A DNA stretch of 64,000 nucleotides from Novacetimonas cocois (GTDB lineage: Bacteria > Pseudomonadota > Alphaproteobacteria > Acetobacterales > Acetobacteraceae). Shown here piece after piece: positions 35,856 to 45,336 of this stretch. The stretch is taken from assembly GCF_003311635.1 (NCBI RefSeq), contig NZ_QEXL01000001.1:236900-300899 (forward strand), written 5' to 3'. Each line of letters starts with the position of its first letter. Position 1 is the stretch's first letter. The notes beneath the pieces are model-generated. The model saw only the letters and a program-made list of their open reading frames with translations, made no database searches and was not told the origin of the DNA. The translations under genes were made by a program, and so were the position numbers.

Positions 35856-37931
35856 TCAGGCGGTTTCGATGGCCCAGATGGCAAAGGCATGGATCAGGGC
35901 CGCGTCCTTGAGGGAGTCGAAACGTCCCGTCGCGCCCCGGTGTCCCGCCTCCATGTTGGTGCGTAACATGACCGGGCGTGATGAAAGCGTATTTTCACGC
36001 AGGCGCGCCACCCATTTCGCGGGCTCCCAATAGGTCACGCGCGGGTCCGTCAGTCCCCCCATCGCCAGGATGGCGGGATAGTCACGCGGCCGCACCTGTT
36101 CATAGGCGGCATAGCTTTCGATCAGGTCATAGGCCGCCGCATCCTCCAGCGGGTTGCCCCATTCGGGCCATTCCGGCGGCGTCAGCGGCAGGGAGGCGTC
36201 GGACATGGTGTTGAGTTCATCGACGAACGGCACGACCGCCACGATTCCGGCGAACAGGTCGGGGCGCATGTTGGCGATGGCCCCCATGACCATCCCCCCG
36301 GCGGATCGGCCATCGGCCACGATTTTCCCCTTCGCCGCGAAACCCTGTCCGATCAGGTGTTCGGCGCAGGCGATGAAATCGGTAAAGCTGTTGACCTTGT
36401 TCCTGCCGCGCCCGCCAAGGAACCAGCCCCACCCTTTTTCCGAACCGCCGCGTACATGGGCGATGGCATGAAACCATCCCCGGTCGACAAGGCTGAGCGT
36501 GCGGGTGGAAAAATCAGGCTCGATCGCATACCCGTATGACCCGTACCCGTACAGGAGCAGCGGCGCGGACCCGTCGCGGGGCGTATCGTGGCGGCCAAGG
36601 ACGGTAATCGGCACCTCCTGCCCGTCAGGGGCGCGGGCCATCAGGCGCCAGCAGCGGTAATCGGCGGGATTGTGGCCGGAGGGGACATCCTGCTGTTTCA
36701 GCAGGCGGCGCGCGCGCTTTTGCATGTCATAGGCGAACCACTGCCGCGGCGTCGTGGGCGACTGATAGATGTAGCGCAGTTCGGTGGTGTCATATTCATA
36801 CCCCCCGGAGAGGGAGAGGTCATAGGCCGCTTCCCCTGATCCCAGCACATGACGTTCCCCCTGTCGCGTCTGCATGACGATACGGCAGTTGGCCTCATGC
36901 CGTTCCCGCCAGACCAGCCAGTCGGCGAAGGTGCAGCACGCGGTGATGTAGCGTCCGGGTTCATGGGGCACCAGTTCGCGCCAGTTCGCCCGCGCGGGGG
37001 CATCCTGCGGCGCCAGTTTCAGCGTGAAGTCAATGGCCCCGCCGGCATTGGTCAGGACGACGAAATCCGTCCCCCAGTGATGCAGGTCGTACATCACGCC
37101 CTCATGGCGTGGTTCGACGCATGCGGGCGGCGCGTCAGGGGTCGCGGCCGGGATCAGCCATGATTCAGAGGTATCGTGGTTGCCCGATGTAATGATGATC
37201 CACTGTCCCGACCGCGTGGCCGACACGCCGACGAAAAAGCCGGCGTCCTTTTCCTCATACACCAGCGTATCGGCATCCGATCCGATTTCGCGGCGATAGA
37301 CGCGCGCGGGGCGGCCATGGTCATCGCGCCAGATCCAGAACAGGTGGCGGCTGTCGGGGGCGAAGACGAAGGCCCCGCTGCAGTTTTCGATCGGTGCGCC
37401 CACGGTCGCGCCGGTGGCGATGTCATTGATCCGCACGCGATAGATTTCGGAGCCCTGCGTGTCCTCGGCATAGGCGAAAAGCCGGTGGTCGGGGCTGTGG
37501 GTCGCGGCGGCAACCGCGAAATATTCATGCCGGGCGGCGCACGCGTTCACATCCAGCAGCACCTGTTCGCGTTCCGGGGCATCGGCGGCATGGCGGGCAT
37601 GGACGGGATACTGCGCCCCCCGGTCATAGCGGGAGTAATAGTACCACGGCCCGTGGGGCACGGCGGGATAGGATTCCACCTCCTGCATCCGTCCCTTCAT
37701 TTCCGCGACCAGCTTTTCCTGAAGGTCCGTGGTGCCGGACAGCACCGCCGCCGTATAGGCGTTTTCCGCCCTCAGATGCTCTGCGATGTCTTCACGCAGG
37801 AGCGAGGGATCGCGCAGCACGGCCTGCCAGTTATCGTCCTTCATCCATGCGTATTCGTCCTCCCGCACGCGGCCAAGCTGCTCTATGCGGTGGAGAACCT
37901 TGCGCGCGACGGGGGGCGTGGTCATGGGCAT
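35856..37931 (-). CDS. ptrB: oligopeptidase B (S9A serine peptidase)
   Basis: A 691-residue serine peptidase of the prolyl oligopeptidase family. An N-terminal seven-bladed propeller domain is followed by the alpha/beta-hydrolase domain. The nucleophile is S543 in ADGRSAGGMVMG, the acid is in GGLTDPRVTYWEPAKW and the histidine in EAGHRGATGRF, all in the oligopeptidase B pattern, which cleaves after Arg/Lys. The start MPMTTPPVARK at 37931 matches the family; 53 residues of a longer frame upstream overlap the Nudix gene and are excluded. Probably cytoplasmic, as no signal is seen. Confidence 0.92.
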   Translation of the reverse strand: MPMTTPPVARKVLHRIEQLGRVREDEYAWMKDDNWQAVLRDPSLLREDIAEHLRAENAYTAAVLSGTTDLQEKLVAEMKGRMQEVESYPAVPHGPWYYYSRYDRGAQYPVHARHAADAPEREQVLLDVNACAARHEYFAVAAATHSPDHRLFAYAEDTQGSEIYRVRINDIATGATVGAPIENCSGAFVFAPDSRHLFWIWRDDHGRPARVYRREIGSDADTLVYEEKDAGFFVGVSATRSGQWIIITSGNHDTSESWLIPAATPDAPPACVEPRHEGVMYDLHHWGTDFVVLTNAGGAIDFTLKLAPQDAPARANWRELVPHEPGRYITACCTFADWLVWRERHEANCRIVMQTRQGERHVLGSGEAAYDLSLSGGYEYDTTELRYIYQSPTTPRQWFAYDMQKRARRLLKQQDVPSGHNPADYRCWRLMARAPDGQEVPITVLGRHDTPRDGSAPLLLYGYGSYGYAIEPDFSTRTLSLVDRGWFHAIAHVRGGSEKGWGWFLGGRGRNKVNSFTDFIACAEHLIGQGFAAKGKIVADGRSAGGMVMGAIANMRPDLFAGIVAVVPFVDELNTMSDASLPLTPPEWPEWGNPLEDAAAYDLIESYAAYEQVRPRDYPAILAMGGLTDPRVTYWEPAKWVARLRENTLSSRPVMLRTNMEAGHRGATGRFDSLKDAALIHAFAIWAIETA

Positions 37932-38031
37932 CGGTCTTTCGGGTCGGTGACAGGGGCGGAATGCGGCATGGCACGGGCCATGGCGGCATGTCCGGCGTGG
38001 AATGGCAATAACGAACTGTCGCGATGGCCGG

Positions 38032-38928
38032 TCATGTCGCGGGTGCGGAGGGCGTCGGCCCGGACGGGACATGGCCGGACCGCCCGGCAAAGAAACGCCA
38101 CCCGTCCAGTCCCGCGCGCAGGCGCTGGCCTTCCTCGGTCGCGGGATCGATCAGGCCCGTGCGCAGGAACAGGTCGATCAGGACAAGATTGACGTTGAAC
38201 TTGAAGGCATCGGTATCGCGCACCAGCCGGAAGGCTTCGGCCAGCGGGATCAGGGAAAATTCCTCCACCTCCCCATCGGCGGGGCGGGGGATGAAATCCT
38301 CGGGCAGCAGCAGCTCAAAACAGTGGAGGATATCGCGGCGCAGCCCCTCCGGCCGGTCAAGGGCATAACGTATGGTGACCGTGGGCGTTGCGCGCGCCAG
38401 CAGGCTGGCGGGCAGGCTGGCCTCTTCCGCCGCTTCCTTTTGCAGGGCCTGCGCCGGGGTGTGGCCCGCCGGGATGCCCCCCGCCACAAGGTGGTCCAGC
38501 TTGCCGGGGTCGAGCCGCTTGCTCATCGAGCGGCGCGCGATCCACAGGTGCAGCCCCTCCGCGCGGCGCACGAGGCCATTGAGGTGCACGCCCTGCGCCA
38601 TCAGCCCGAACAGGGGCAGCGCCCCGCGATCGATGCGCGCGATGGCGGGCTGGTCCACATCCGTGCGGACATCGAACAGTTCATGGTGGGAGCGGTAGAC
38701 GCCCTCGCGGGCCATCGCCTCGCCAATGCCTTCCAGCCGCGCGGGATCGGTCAGCGTCACGACGCCGCGATCATGCGTCATGCCGTGGTCCAGCAGGACA
38801 GGCAGCAGTTCCGGCGCGACCCAGCCCGCAGGTGCCCCGCCCAGGTGGAAGGCAATCCGCCGGCCGGGCAGGCTGGCCGTGTTGCAGGCGGCGATGTGAC
38901 GGAAAAAGGGAGTCAGGTCGGGGGACAT
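38032..38928 (-). CDS. Nudix hydrolase with DUF4743 domain
   Basis: A 298-residue protein. The N-terminal DUF4743 region (1-115) precedes a Nudix domain with the box GGIPAGHTPAQALQKEAAEE (a variant of GX5EX7REUXEEXGU, with Thr in place of the first Glu and Lys for Arg). Proteins of this layout resemble the Nudix part of plant and yeast thiamine-related phosphohydrolases, but the substrate is not known. It ends about 100 bp from oligopeptidase B on the same strand and is divergent from the ABC exporter. Confidence 0.83.
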   Translation of the reverse strand: MSPDLTPFFRHIAACNTASLPGRRIAFHLGGAPAGWVAPELLPVLLDHGMTHDRGVVTLTDPARLEGIGEAMAREGVYRSHHELFDVRTDVDQPAIARIDRGALPLFGLMAQGVHLNGLVRRAEGLHLWIARRSMSKRLDPGKLDHLVAGGIPAGHTPAQALQKEAAEEASLPASLLARATPTVTIRYALDRPEGLRRDILHCFELLLPEDFIPRPADGEVEEFSLIPLAEAFRLVRDTDAFKFNVNLVLIDLFLRTGLIDPATEEGQRLRAGLDGWRFFAGRSGHVPSGPTPSAPAT

Positions 38929-39136
38929 GGAACCATCATTTCCTGCTGGGGCGTTTCACGACCGGGGCATCTGTTGCCGGGGCATCGTTGCCATAACGGC
39001 TGGTCCCGGGGCTGACAATCCTTTGCGCGGATCAGGACGGCACGCGGCGGCCATGACAGGGAGCACCTTTCGCCTGACTGGTCCCCGGCCGGAAATATGG
39101 CTTGCAAATCACGAATGGCATGTCACATCCCAATTC

Positions 39137-40975
39137 ATGACCGCTTCCCGTGCTTCCGACCGCCGTGCCACGGCGACCAGAACTTCCGCCCTGACAACCC
39201 TGCGTGCCCTGCTGCCTTACCTGTGGCCGCCGCATGAACCGCGCGTGCGGCTGCGGGTGGCATGTGTCTGCGTGCTGCTCGTGCTGGCCAAGGTCGCGAC
39301 CATCTGCGTGCCCTATCTCTATAGCAGGGTGATCGACGCCCTGCATCCGGGGCCGTCGGCGGGGATGCTGCCGCTGCTGCTGATCGTGGGATATGGCGGG
39401 CTGCGGATGCTGGCGGCCGGGCTGGGGGAACTGCGTGACGCGCTGTTCGCGCCGCTGCGTTTCCGCATCAGCCGCATCGCCGCGATCCGCAGCTTTGAAC
39501 ATATGCACCAGCTTTCCCTGCGCTTTCACCTCAATCGCCAGTCCGGCAGCGTGACCCGCGCCATCGCGCGCGGCACCGAAGCGATCGAGACGCTGCTGCG
39601 GGTCGGTGTGTTCAACGTGGTGCCCACCCTGATCGAAGCACTGATGGTCATCATCGTGATATGGCGGCTGTTTGACTGGCGCTATGCCGCCATCATGCTG
39701 GTGGCGGTCGCGGCCTATGTGATCTTTACGGTGTCCTTTACCTCCTGGCGGATCGGCCTGCGCCGCCGCATGAACGAAATCAACAGCGAGGCCAGCTGGA
39801 AGGCGCTCGACAGCCTGCTCAATTACGAGACGGTCAAGTATTTCGGCAACGAAGCGCATGAGCGCGACAGGTACGAGGATGCGCAGATCCGTTATGAAAA
39901 GGCGGCCATAAGCACGCAGCTTTCGCTCAACGGACTGAATTTCGGGCAGGCGGCGATCATTGCCCTGGCCCTGATCGCGGTCATGCTGATGGCAGCACAC
40001 GATGTGGAGGCCGGACGCCTGAGCGTCGGGCATTTCGTGCTGGTCAACACCTACCTGATGCAGCTCTACCTGCCGCTGAACTTCCTTGGCAGTATCTATT
40101 CCTCGCTGCGCAATTCCCTGGTGGATCTCGAACATATGTTCGCGCTGATGGACGAACGTTCCGACGTGGTGGACCGTCCGGGCGCCCGCGTGCTGAAGGC
40201 CCGGCTGGATGAGGCCCCGGCCGCCGACGTGCGTTTCCGCCACGTGCGCTTTGGCTATCGCCCCGGGCGCGAAATCCTGCACGATATCAGTTTCCACGTG
40301 CGGGCCGGCAGCCGTGTCGCCATCGTCGGGCCGACGGGGGCGGGGAAATCCACCATCAGCCGTCTGCTGTTCCGCTTCTATGATGTCGATGCGGGCGTGA
40401 TCGAGGTCGACGGTCATGATGTCCGCGACTATTCGCAGGCCGCCCTGCGCGCCGCCATCGGCGTGGTGCCGCAGGACACCATCCTGTTCAACGATACCAT
40501 CGGCTACAATATCGGGTACGGCCGCCTTGGCGCGACGCAGGCCGAAATCGAGGAGGCGGCGAAGCTTGCGCAGATTCACGATTTCATCGTCTCGCTGCCG
40601 GAGGGATACGCCACGCGCGTCGGCGAACGGGGGCTGAAGCTGTCGGGCGGGGAAAAGCAGCGCGTGGCGATCGCGCGCACCATCCTCAAGAACCCGCGCA
40701 TCCTGCTGCTGGACGAGGCGACAAGCGCGCTCGACACCCGCACGGAACAGGAAATCCAGTCCGCGCTGCGCACGGTCGCGGCCCACCGGACGACCATCAT
40801 CATCGCCCACCGCCTCTCCACCGTGATTGATGCGGATGAAATCCTCGTGATGGAAAAGGGCGTGATACGCGAACGCGGGTGCCATCGCGCGCTGCTCGAA
40901 CTCGGGGGGCTGTATGCCACGATGTGGGCCGCGCAGGCGGAAGAGAACGCAAAGGCGCACGTGACGCAGGACTGA
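39137..40975 (+). CDS. ATM1-type ABC exporter
   Basis: A 612-residue half-transporter with six membrane helices (about 40-330) and a C-terminal ATPase. Walker A is GPTGAGKST, the Q-loop lies in GVVPQDTILFNDTIGYNIGYG, the signature is LSGGEKQRVAIAR, Walker B is ILLLDEATSALD and the switch His is in IAHRLSTV. The segment LNYETVKYFGNEAHE is characteristic of ATM1/HMT1 proteins, which export glutathione-linked sulfur or metal species. The ATG at 39137 gives a normal N-terminus. The window also holds the SUF operon, but the two are not adjacent. Confidence 0.9.
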   Translation: MTASRASDRRATATRTSALTTLRALLPYLWPPHEPRVRLRVACVCVLLVLAKVATICVPYLYSRVIDALHPGPSAGMLPLLLIVGYGGLRMLAAGLGELRDALFAPLRFRISRIAAIRSFEHMHQLSLRFHLNRQSGSVTRAIARGTEAIETLLRVGVFNVVPTLIEALMVIIVIWRLFDWRYAAIMLVAVAAYVIFTVSFTSWRIGLRRRMNEINSEASWKALDSLLNYETVKYFGNEAHERDRYEDAQIRYEKAAISTQLSLNGLNFGQAAIIALALIAVMLMAAHDVEAGRLSVGHFVLVNTYLMQLYLPLNFLGSIYSSLRNSLVDLEHMFALMDERSDVVDRPGARVLKARLDEAPAADVRFRHVRFGYRPGREILHDISFHVRAGSRVAIVGPTGAGKSTISRLLFRFYDVDAGVIEVDGHDVRDYSQAALRAAIGVVPQDTILFNDTIGYNIGYGRLGATQAEIEEAAKLAQIHDFIVSLPEGYATRVGERGLKLSGGEKQRVAIARTILKNPRILLLDEATSALDTRTEQEIQSALRTVAAHRTTIIIAHRLSTVIDADEILVMEKGVIRERGCHRALLELGGLYATMWAAQAEENAKAHVTQD

Positions 40976-41105
40976 ATGGCGGTCATGTCGCGCCACGCGG
41001 CCCGCGACGCTGTTCCGCGCGGCGCGTGGACGCCCTCTGGTCAGCGGCGCACCCAGGGTCCATATGAAAGGCACGAACCGATAGCCAAGAGGGAGCTTTC
41101 CTGAA

Positions 41106-41393
41106 ATGACGGATACAAAGAATACGCCCCATGACGCGGCGGGCGCGGAACAGGAAGGCGGGATCCCCGCGGAACTGAGCCATTGCGGCGCCGTGGTGGA
41201 CAAGGCGATTGAATACATGCTGGGTGAAAACCTGCCGCCGGTCGCCATTTCCTCCGCCCTGCTGGGTGGTGCGCTGGGCCTGCTGTCGCGGACCATGGGC
41301 AAGGAAACCATGCAGGCGATGCTTGAAAACGCGCTGCACAGCGTCCAGGCAGGAGAACTGCATCCCGATCATGATCGTGTCGCCAAGGGCTGA
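41106..41393 (+). CDS. small protein of unknown function
   Basis: A 95-residue protein with no family I recognise. The first 25 residues are hydrophilic and acidic; residues 40-85 form an amphipathic stretch (AISSALLGGALGLLS) that might be one buried or membrane-associated helix. It begins 130 bp after the ABC exporter gene. Its start has a plausible SD (GGGAG). Probably conserved in acetic acid bacteria, but I cannot verify this. Confidence 0.6.
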   Translation: MTDTKNTPHDAAGAEQEGGIPAELSHCGAVVDKAIEYMLGENLPPVAISSALLGGALGLLSRTMGKETMQAMLENALHSVQAGELHPDHDRVAKG

Positions 41394-41518
41394 TACGCAT
41401 TTTCACGGGCGGCTGGCATCATGGTGCCCTAGGCCATGAGGTTCCGCCCGAATCAGGGGAACAGAGGCTGAAAAACCCTGTTTTCAGACAAAAAACGCCG
41501 AATCATGGTATATCCGTC

Positions 41519-41547
41519 TTGACGGATCGCGGTGGTTTGGCGATAAG
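41519..41547 (+). promoter_or_regulatory. strong promoter for rpmB
   Basis: TTGACG (41519-41524), a 17-bp spacer and GATAAG (41542-41547), 72 bp before the rpmB start. The -35 box matches five of six bases. Confidence 0.55.
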
Positions 41548-41618
41548 CCGCGCCTAATCTAGAAGATCCTTAGCCGGGCATTAGTGCCTCGGCCCCAGTC
41601 TTATCCGAGGATGATACT

Positions 41619-41921
41619 ATGTCTCGCCGTTGCCAGATCACGGGCAAAGGCGTGCTGACAGGAAACAACGTCAGCCACGCCAACAACAAGTCCCGCCGCC
41701 GTTTCCTTCCGAACCTGCAGGAAACCTCGCTCCTGTCCGATATCCTGGGAACGCCGGTGCGCCTGCGCCTGAGCACCAACGGGATCCGCACGGTCGAGCA
41801 TAATGGCGGTCTGGACGCGTTCCTGCTGTCCACGCCCAATCGCAAGCTGACGCCCGAGGCGATGACCGTCAAGCGTCGCATCCTGCGCGTGCAGGGCCGC
41901 AAGGCCGCCGCAGCAGCCTGA
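41619..41921 (+). CDS. rpmB: 50S ribosomal protein L28
   Basis: A 100-residue L28 with the conserved N-terminus [20 protein letters not shown] and [15 protein letters not shown]. The C-terminus ends in five alanines. The gene is followed by a very strong inverted repeat (41933-41978) and then fusA. Confidence 0.97.
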   Translation: MSRRCQITGKGVLTGNNVSHANNKSRRRFLPNLQETSLLSDILGTPVRLRLSTNGIRTVEHNGGLDAFLLSTPNRKLTPEAMTVKRRILRVQGRKAAAAA

Positions 41922-41932
41922 TTTAGGGCGCG

Positions 41933-41978
41933 CATGACCCGCATTCCCGCCACGAACGGCGCGGGAATGCGGGTCATG
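41933..41978 (+). repeat. perfect 18-bp hairpin between rpmB and fusA
   Basis: CATGACCCGCATTCCCGC (41933-41950) is the exact complement of 41961-41978 across a 10-base loop. No U-run follows. It may act as an mRNA-end stabiliser, attenuator or factor-dependent terminator in front of fusA. Confidence 0.8.
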
Positions 41979-42133
41979 GCGTAAAGCCTGGCCGACGTCA
42001 GGTTCATTATTCCGTCGTGCCGGTCTGCATCGTCCAGCCCTTGCGGCCAGGGGCGGGGGCAGCTCACGGTCCCGGCAGGCGCGAAGGGCATGCAGTCCCG
42101 TTCGCGCCCACGTTGTCTTGTGGAGGTTCTCCC

Positions 42134-44221
42134 GTGTCCGACAAGTCTGATCTGTCCCTGATTCGCAATATCGGTATTACCGCGCATATCGACGCCGGTA
42201 AGACCACGACGACCGAACGTATCCTTTATTACACCGGTGTGTCGCACAAGATCGGTGAAGTCCATGAGGGCAACACCACCACCGACTACATGGCGCAGGA
42301 GCGTGAGCGCGGTATCACCATCACGTCCGCCGCCGTGACATGCGAATGGGAAGGCCATCGTATCAACATCATCGACACCCCGGGCCACATTGACTTCAAC
42401 ATCGAGGTCAACCGCTCGCTGCGCGTGCTCGATGGCGCGGTGTTCATCATCGAGGGCGTCGCCGGCGTGCAGCCGCAGTCGGAAACCAACTGGCGTCTGG
42501 CTGACCGCTATAACGTCCCGCGCATCATCTTCATCAACAAGCTCGACCGTACCGGCGCCGATTTCTATCACGCGTTCGACACGCTGAAGGAAAAGCTGGA
42601 TATCGTCGCGATCCCGCTGCAGCTGCCGATCGGCACGGAAGAGAATTTCGTCGGTGTCGTCGACCTGATCGAGATGAAGGCCATCGTCTGGGAAGGCGGC
42701 GAACTGGGCGCGAAGTTCCATGACGAGGAAATCCCCGCCGACCTGCTGGAAAAGGCGAAGGAAGCCCGTCAGAACCTGCTCGACACCGCGCTGGCCGTCG
42801 ATGACGCCGCGATGGAAGAATATTTCGACAAGGGTGATGTCGATGTCGCGACGCTGAAGCGCTGCATCAAGAAGGGCACCATCTCTGGCGAATTCCGTCC
42901 CGTCCTGTGCGGCACGGCGTTCAAGAACAAGGGCGTTCAGCCGCTGCTGGACGCGGTCATCGACTTCCTGCCCGCGCCTGACGACGTGGAAGGCATCCGC
43001 ATCGCGCCGCCGGAAGACGAGGAAGTTGACGAGAACAAGCTGCCGATCATCCCGGTCGATCCCGACGGGAAGTTCGCGGGCCTGGCGTTCAAGATCATCA
43101 ACGACAAGTATGGCACGCTGACCTTCGTGCGCGTCTATCGTGGCGTCCTGCGGACCGGTGACACCGTCCTGAACACCACGAAGGGCCACAAGGAACGTAT
43201 CGGCCGCATCTTCCAGATGCACGCTGACAAGCGTGAGGAACTCAAGGAAGTCCATGCCGGTGACATCGCGGCGTTCGTTGGCCTGAAGGACACCCAGACG
43301 GGTGATACGCTGGCCGATCCCGCCGATCCGGTGGTGCTGGAACGCATGACCTTCCCGGTTCCCGTCATCGACATCTCCGTCGAGCCGAAGACGAAGGACG
43401 CGGTGGAGAAGATGACGCTGGCGCTGCAGAAGCTGTCGGGCGAAGATCCCTCGCTGCGCCTGAAGACCGATCAGGAAACCGGCCAGACGATCCTGTCGGG
43501 CATGGGCGAACTGCATCTGGATATCATCATCGACCGCCTGCGCCGCGAATATGGCGTGGATGCGAACATCGGTGCGCCGCAGGTTGCGTATCGCGAGACG
43601 ATCACGCAGGCGCACACCGAAACCTATACCCACAAGAAGCAGTCGGGTGGTTCGGGTCAGTTCGCCGAAGTGAAGATCGAGTTCGCGCCGGTCGAGCGTA
43701 ACGAAGGCATCTCCTTCGAGAACAAGGTCGTCGGTGGCGCCGTGCCGAAGGAATATATCCCGGCGGTTGACAAGGGCATCATGGCGCAGGCCACGACCGG
43801 CGTCCTGGCGGGCTTCCCGACGGTGGACTTCAAGTTCACGCTGCTTGACGGCAAGTACCATGACGTCGACTCGTCCGCTCTGGCGTTCGAAATCGCGGCG
43901 AAGGCCTGCTTCCGTGAAGGCATGAAGAAGGCCGGTCCGGTCATCCTCGAGCCGATCATGGACGTGGAAATCACCACCCCGAACGACCATGTCGGTGATG
44001 TGGTGGGTGACCTGAACCGTCGTCGTGGCATGATCCAGAACCAGGAAAGCTCGGGCTCGACCGTCATGGTTCGCGCTCAGGTGCCGCTGAAGGAAATGTT
44101 CGGCTACATCTCGCACCTGCGTTCGATGACGAAGGGTCGTGCATCCTTCACGATGCAGTTCCATCACTATGATCCGGTGCCGCGCAACGTGGCCGAGGAA
44201 ATCATGTCCAAGTCCGCCTGA
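42134..44221 (+). CDS. fusA: elongation factor G
   Basis: A 695-residue EF-G, the GTPase that drives translocation. G motifs are [15 protein letters not shown] (P-loop), RGITITSAA (switch I), DTPGHIDF and NKLDRTGAD. Domain IV contains [13 protein letters not shown] and the C-terminus ends in MSKSA. The GTG at 42134 follows GGAGG at a good distance and matches the family N-terminus; the in-frame upstream extension to 42017 is non-homologous. It stands away from the str operon, as rpsL and rpsG are not nearby. A terminator follows. Confidence 0.97.
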   Translation: MSDKSDLSLIRNIGITAHIDAGKTTTTERILYYTGVSHKIGEVHEGNTTTDYMAQERERGITITSAAVTCEWEGHRINIIDTPGHIDFNIEVNRSLRVLDGAVFIIEGVAGVQPQSETNWRLADRYNVPRIIFINKLDRTGADFYHAFDTLKEKLDIVAIPLQLPIGTEENFVGVVDLIEMKAIVWEGGELGAKFHDEEIPADLLEKAKEARQNLLDTALAVDDAAMEEYFDKGDVDVATLKRCIKKGTISGEFRPVLCGTAFKNKGVQPLLDAVIDFLPAPDDVEGIRIAPPEDEEVDENKLPIIPVDPDGKFAGLAFKIINDKYGTLTFVRVYRGVLRTGDTVLNTTKGHKERIGRIFQMHADKREELKEVHAGDIAAFVGLKDTQTGDTLADPADPVVLERMTFPVPVIDISVEPKTKDAVEKMTLALQKLSGEDPSLRLKTDQETGQTILSGMGELHLDIIIDRLRREYGVDANIGAPQVAYRETITQAHTETYTHKKQSGGSGQFAEVKIEFAPVERNEGISFENKVVGGAVPKEYIPAVDKGIMAQATTGVLAGFPTVDFKFTLLDGKYHDVDSSALAFEIAAKACFREGMKKAGPVILEPIMDVEITTPNDHVGDVVGDLNRRRGMIQNQESSGSTVMVRAQVPLKEMFGYISHLRSMTKGRASFTMQFHHYDPVPRNVAEEIMSKSA

Positions 44222-44248
44222 TAAAGGCGCGCAACGACATACGGGAAT

Positions 44249-44278
44249 GGGCCGGCTCCTTCGGGGGCCGGCCTTTTT
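44249..44278 (+). terminator. rho-independent terminator after fusA
   Basis: GGCCGGCTCC (44250-44259) pairs with GGGGCCGGCC (44264-44273, one G-U pair) around a TTCG-type loop and is followed by five T (44274-44278). Confidence 0.85.
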
Positions 44279-44352
44279 CGTCTGGATGGATGGAAATGCG
44301 TGCCGGACCGGCCTGTTGCGGCGTATCCGCCGGGAAGATGCTGTCCAGAGAT

Positions 44353-44480
44353 GGTCTGAAAACAGCGCATTGATAAAAAAGGAGTAAAAGTTTTTGGGTG
44401 CCGCCTTTTTCAAAAAGACGGCGTCTTTCAAAGCTTTTTGGAAAAAAGCTTCACCAAAAACTTCTTTTTAAAGGCAGCCT
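44353..44480 (-). repeat. dispersed double-hairpin element, copy 2
   Basis: An inverted copy between fusA and the metallo-hydrolase gene. Read on the plus strand it starts GGTCTGAAAACAG (44353). The outer arm AAGTTTTTGGGTG (44388-44400) pairs with CACCAAAAACTT (44452-44463). In between lie hairpin B (GCCGCCTTTTT with AAAAAGACGGC, 44400-44422) and hairpin A (AAGCTTTTT with AAAAAAGCTT, 44432-44451). The far end shows AAAGGCAGCC, like the start of copy 1. Confidence 0.8.
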
Positions 44481-44489
44481 TTCGCGAGA

Positions 44490-45332
44490 TCAGGCCGGGG
44501 CCGCGGCCCAGCTGTCGCCCGTCTGGATGGCGCGGCCATCGTCGCGCAGTTTTTCAAGATGTGCCCGCAGGTTGAGCGTCGCCGCCCGTCGCAGGCCGGG
44601 GCGCAGCCGGAAATAGGCGGCATCGACGATCTGTTCCACCGTGCGCGGCTGTGGCCGCAGCAGGGCGGCGATGCTTTCGTGGCGTGCAAGGCGATGCGCC
44701 ATCAGTCCCCGCATGCAGGTTTCGGGCTGTTCAATGGCCGGGCCATGGGCGGACAGCAGCAGGCGCGAGCCACGCCCGATCAGCCGCTCCATGCTGTCGA
44801 GGAACAGCTGCACCGATCCATGCGGGGCAGGGGGCACCAGAGTCGTGGACCATCCCATGACATGATCGCCGGTGAAGATGATGCCATCCCCGGTTTCAAG
44901 GCAGATATGATCCGTGGCATGGCCGGGCGTGTACAGCACCCGCAGCCCCGCGACCTCGTCCAGGTCATGCAGGCCCACATCGGGGGAGAAGGTGGGCTCG
45001 GCGCTGCTGTGCCAGGCATGTATCGAGGCACCGCTGCGTTGCGACAGGGGGGCGGCGCCGTCCAGATGGTCGTGATGGGTATGGGTCAGGATGATATGGG
45101 TCAGCCTGCGCCCGTTCAGCGCGCGCTCCACCGCGTCCAGATGCGCCGCGTCCGTGACGCCGGGATCGATGACGGCGGCGCCCCCGTCATGATCCACGAT
45201 CCACGTATTGGTGCCATTTCCCGTCATGGGGCCGGGATTGTTGGCGACAACACGGCGTATGCCCGCAGTGACGGGCAGCGCCTGACCATAGGGGGGCGGC
45301 GGTTCGACGACGCGCCAGTCATGGCGGGACAT
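44490..45332 (-). CDS. metallo-beta-lactamase-fold hydrolase
   Basis: A 280-residue MBL-fold protein with the metal motif THTHHDHLDG (H84, H86, D88, H89), then TPGHATDHI and IFTGDHVMG as further metal ligands. A C-terminal winged-helix-like region (about 235-275) ends the protein, the layout of LACTB2-like hydrolases. The start at 45332 leaves a 4-base gap to the upstream stop; a start at 45356 would overlap the PEP-carboxylase-like gene by 20 bases. The substrate is unknown. Confidence 0.82.
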   Translation of the reverse strand: MSRHDWRVVEPPPPYGQALPVTAGIRRVVANNPGPMTGNGTNTWIVDHDGGAAVIDPGVTDAAHLDAVERALNGRRLTHIILTHTHHDHLDGAAPLSQRSGASIHAWHSSAEPTFSPDVGLHDLDEVAGLRVLYTPGHATDHICLETGDGIIFTGDHVMGWSTTLVPPAPHGSVQLFLDSMERLIGRGSRLLLSAHGPAIEQPETCMRGLMAHRLARHESIAALLRPQPRTVEQIVDAAYFRLRPGLRRAATLNLRAHLEKLRDDGRAIQTGDSWAAAPA

Positions 45333-45336
45333 GGGA

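Noticed and set aside
39032-41311. Minus-strand 759-residue frame opposite the ABC exporter
   Set aside because: Same shadow pattern; the plus strand shows complete ABC motifs.
41468-41487. Short hairpin CTGAAAA...TTTTCAG that resembles the ends of the dispersed element
   Set aside because: It could be a deleted relic of the repeat, but only the terminal 7-9 bases match and no internal hairpins remain. Too short to support.
41570-44431. Minus-strand 953-residue open frame opposite rpmB and fusA
   Set aside because: It is the antisense of fusA and rpmB and runs into the dispersed repeat. Its composition is shadow-like (Arg/His/Asp/Gln-rich), with no SD and no family motif. Long antisense frames are common in GC-rich coding DNA.
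44398-44616. Small open frames beginning inside the dispersed repeats (also 24563-24883 and 56254-56478)
   Set aside because: Their Lys/Phe/Ser-rich starts come from the hairpin sequence itself, and they run antisense into real genes. They are probably the source of spurious hypothetical proteins in annotations.
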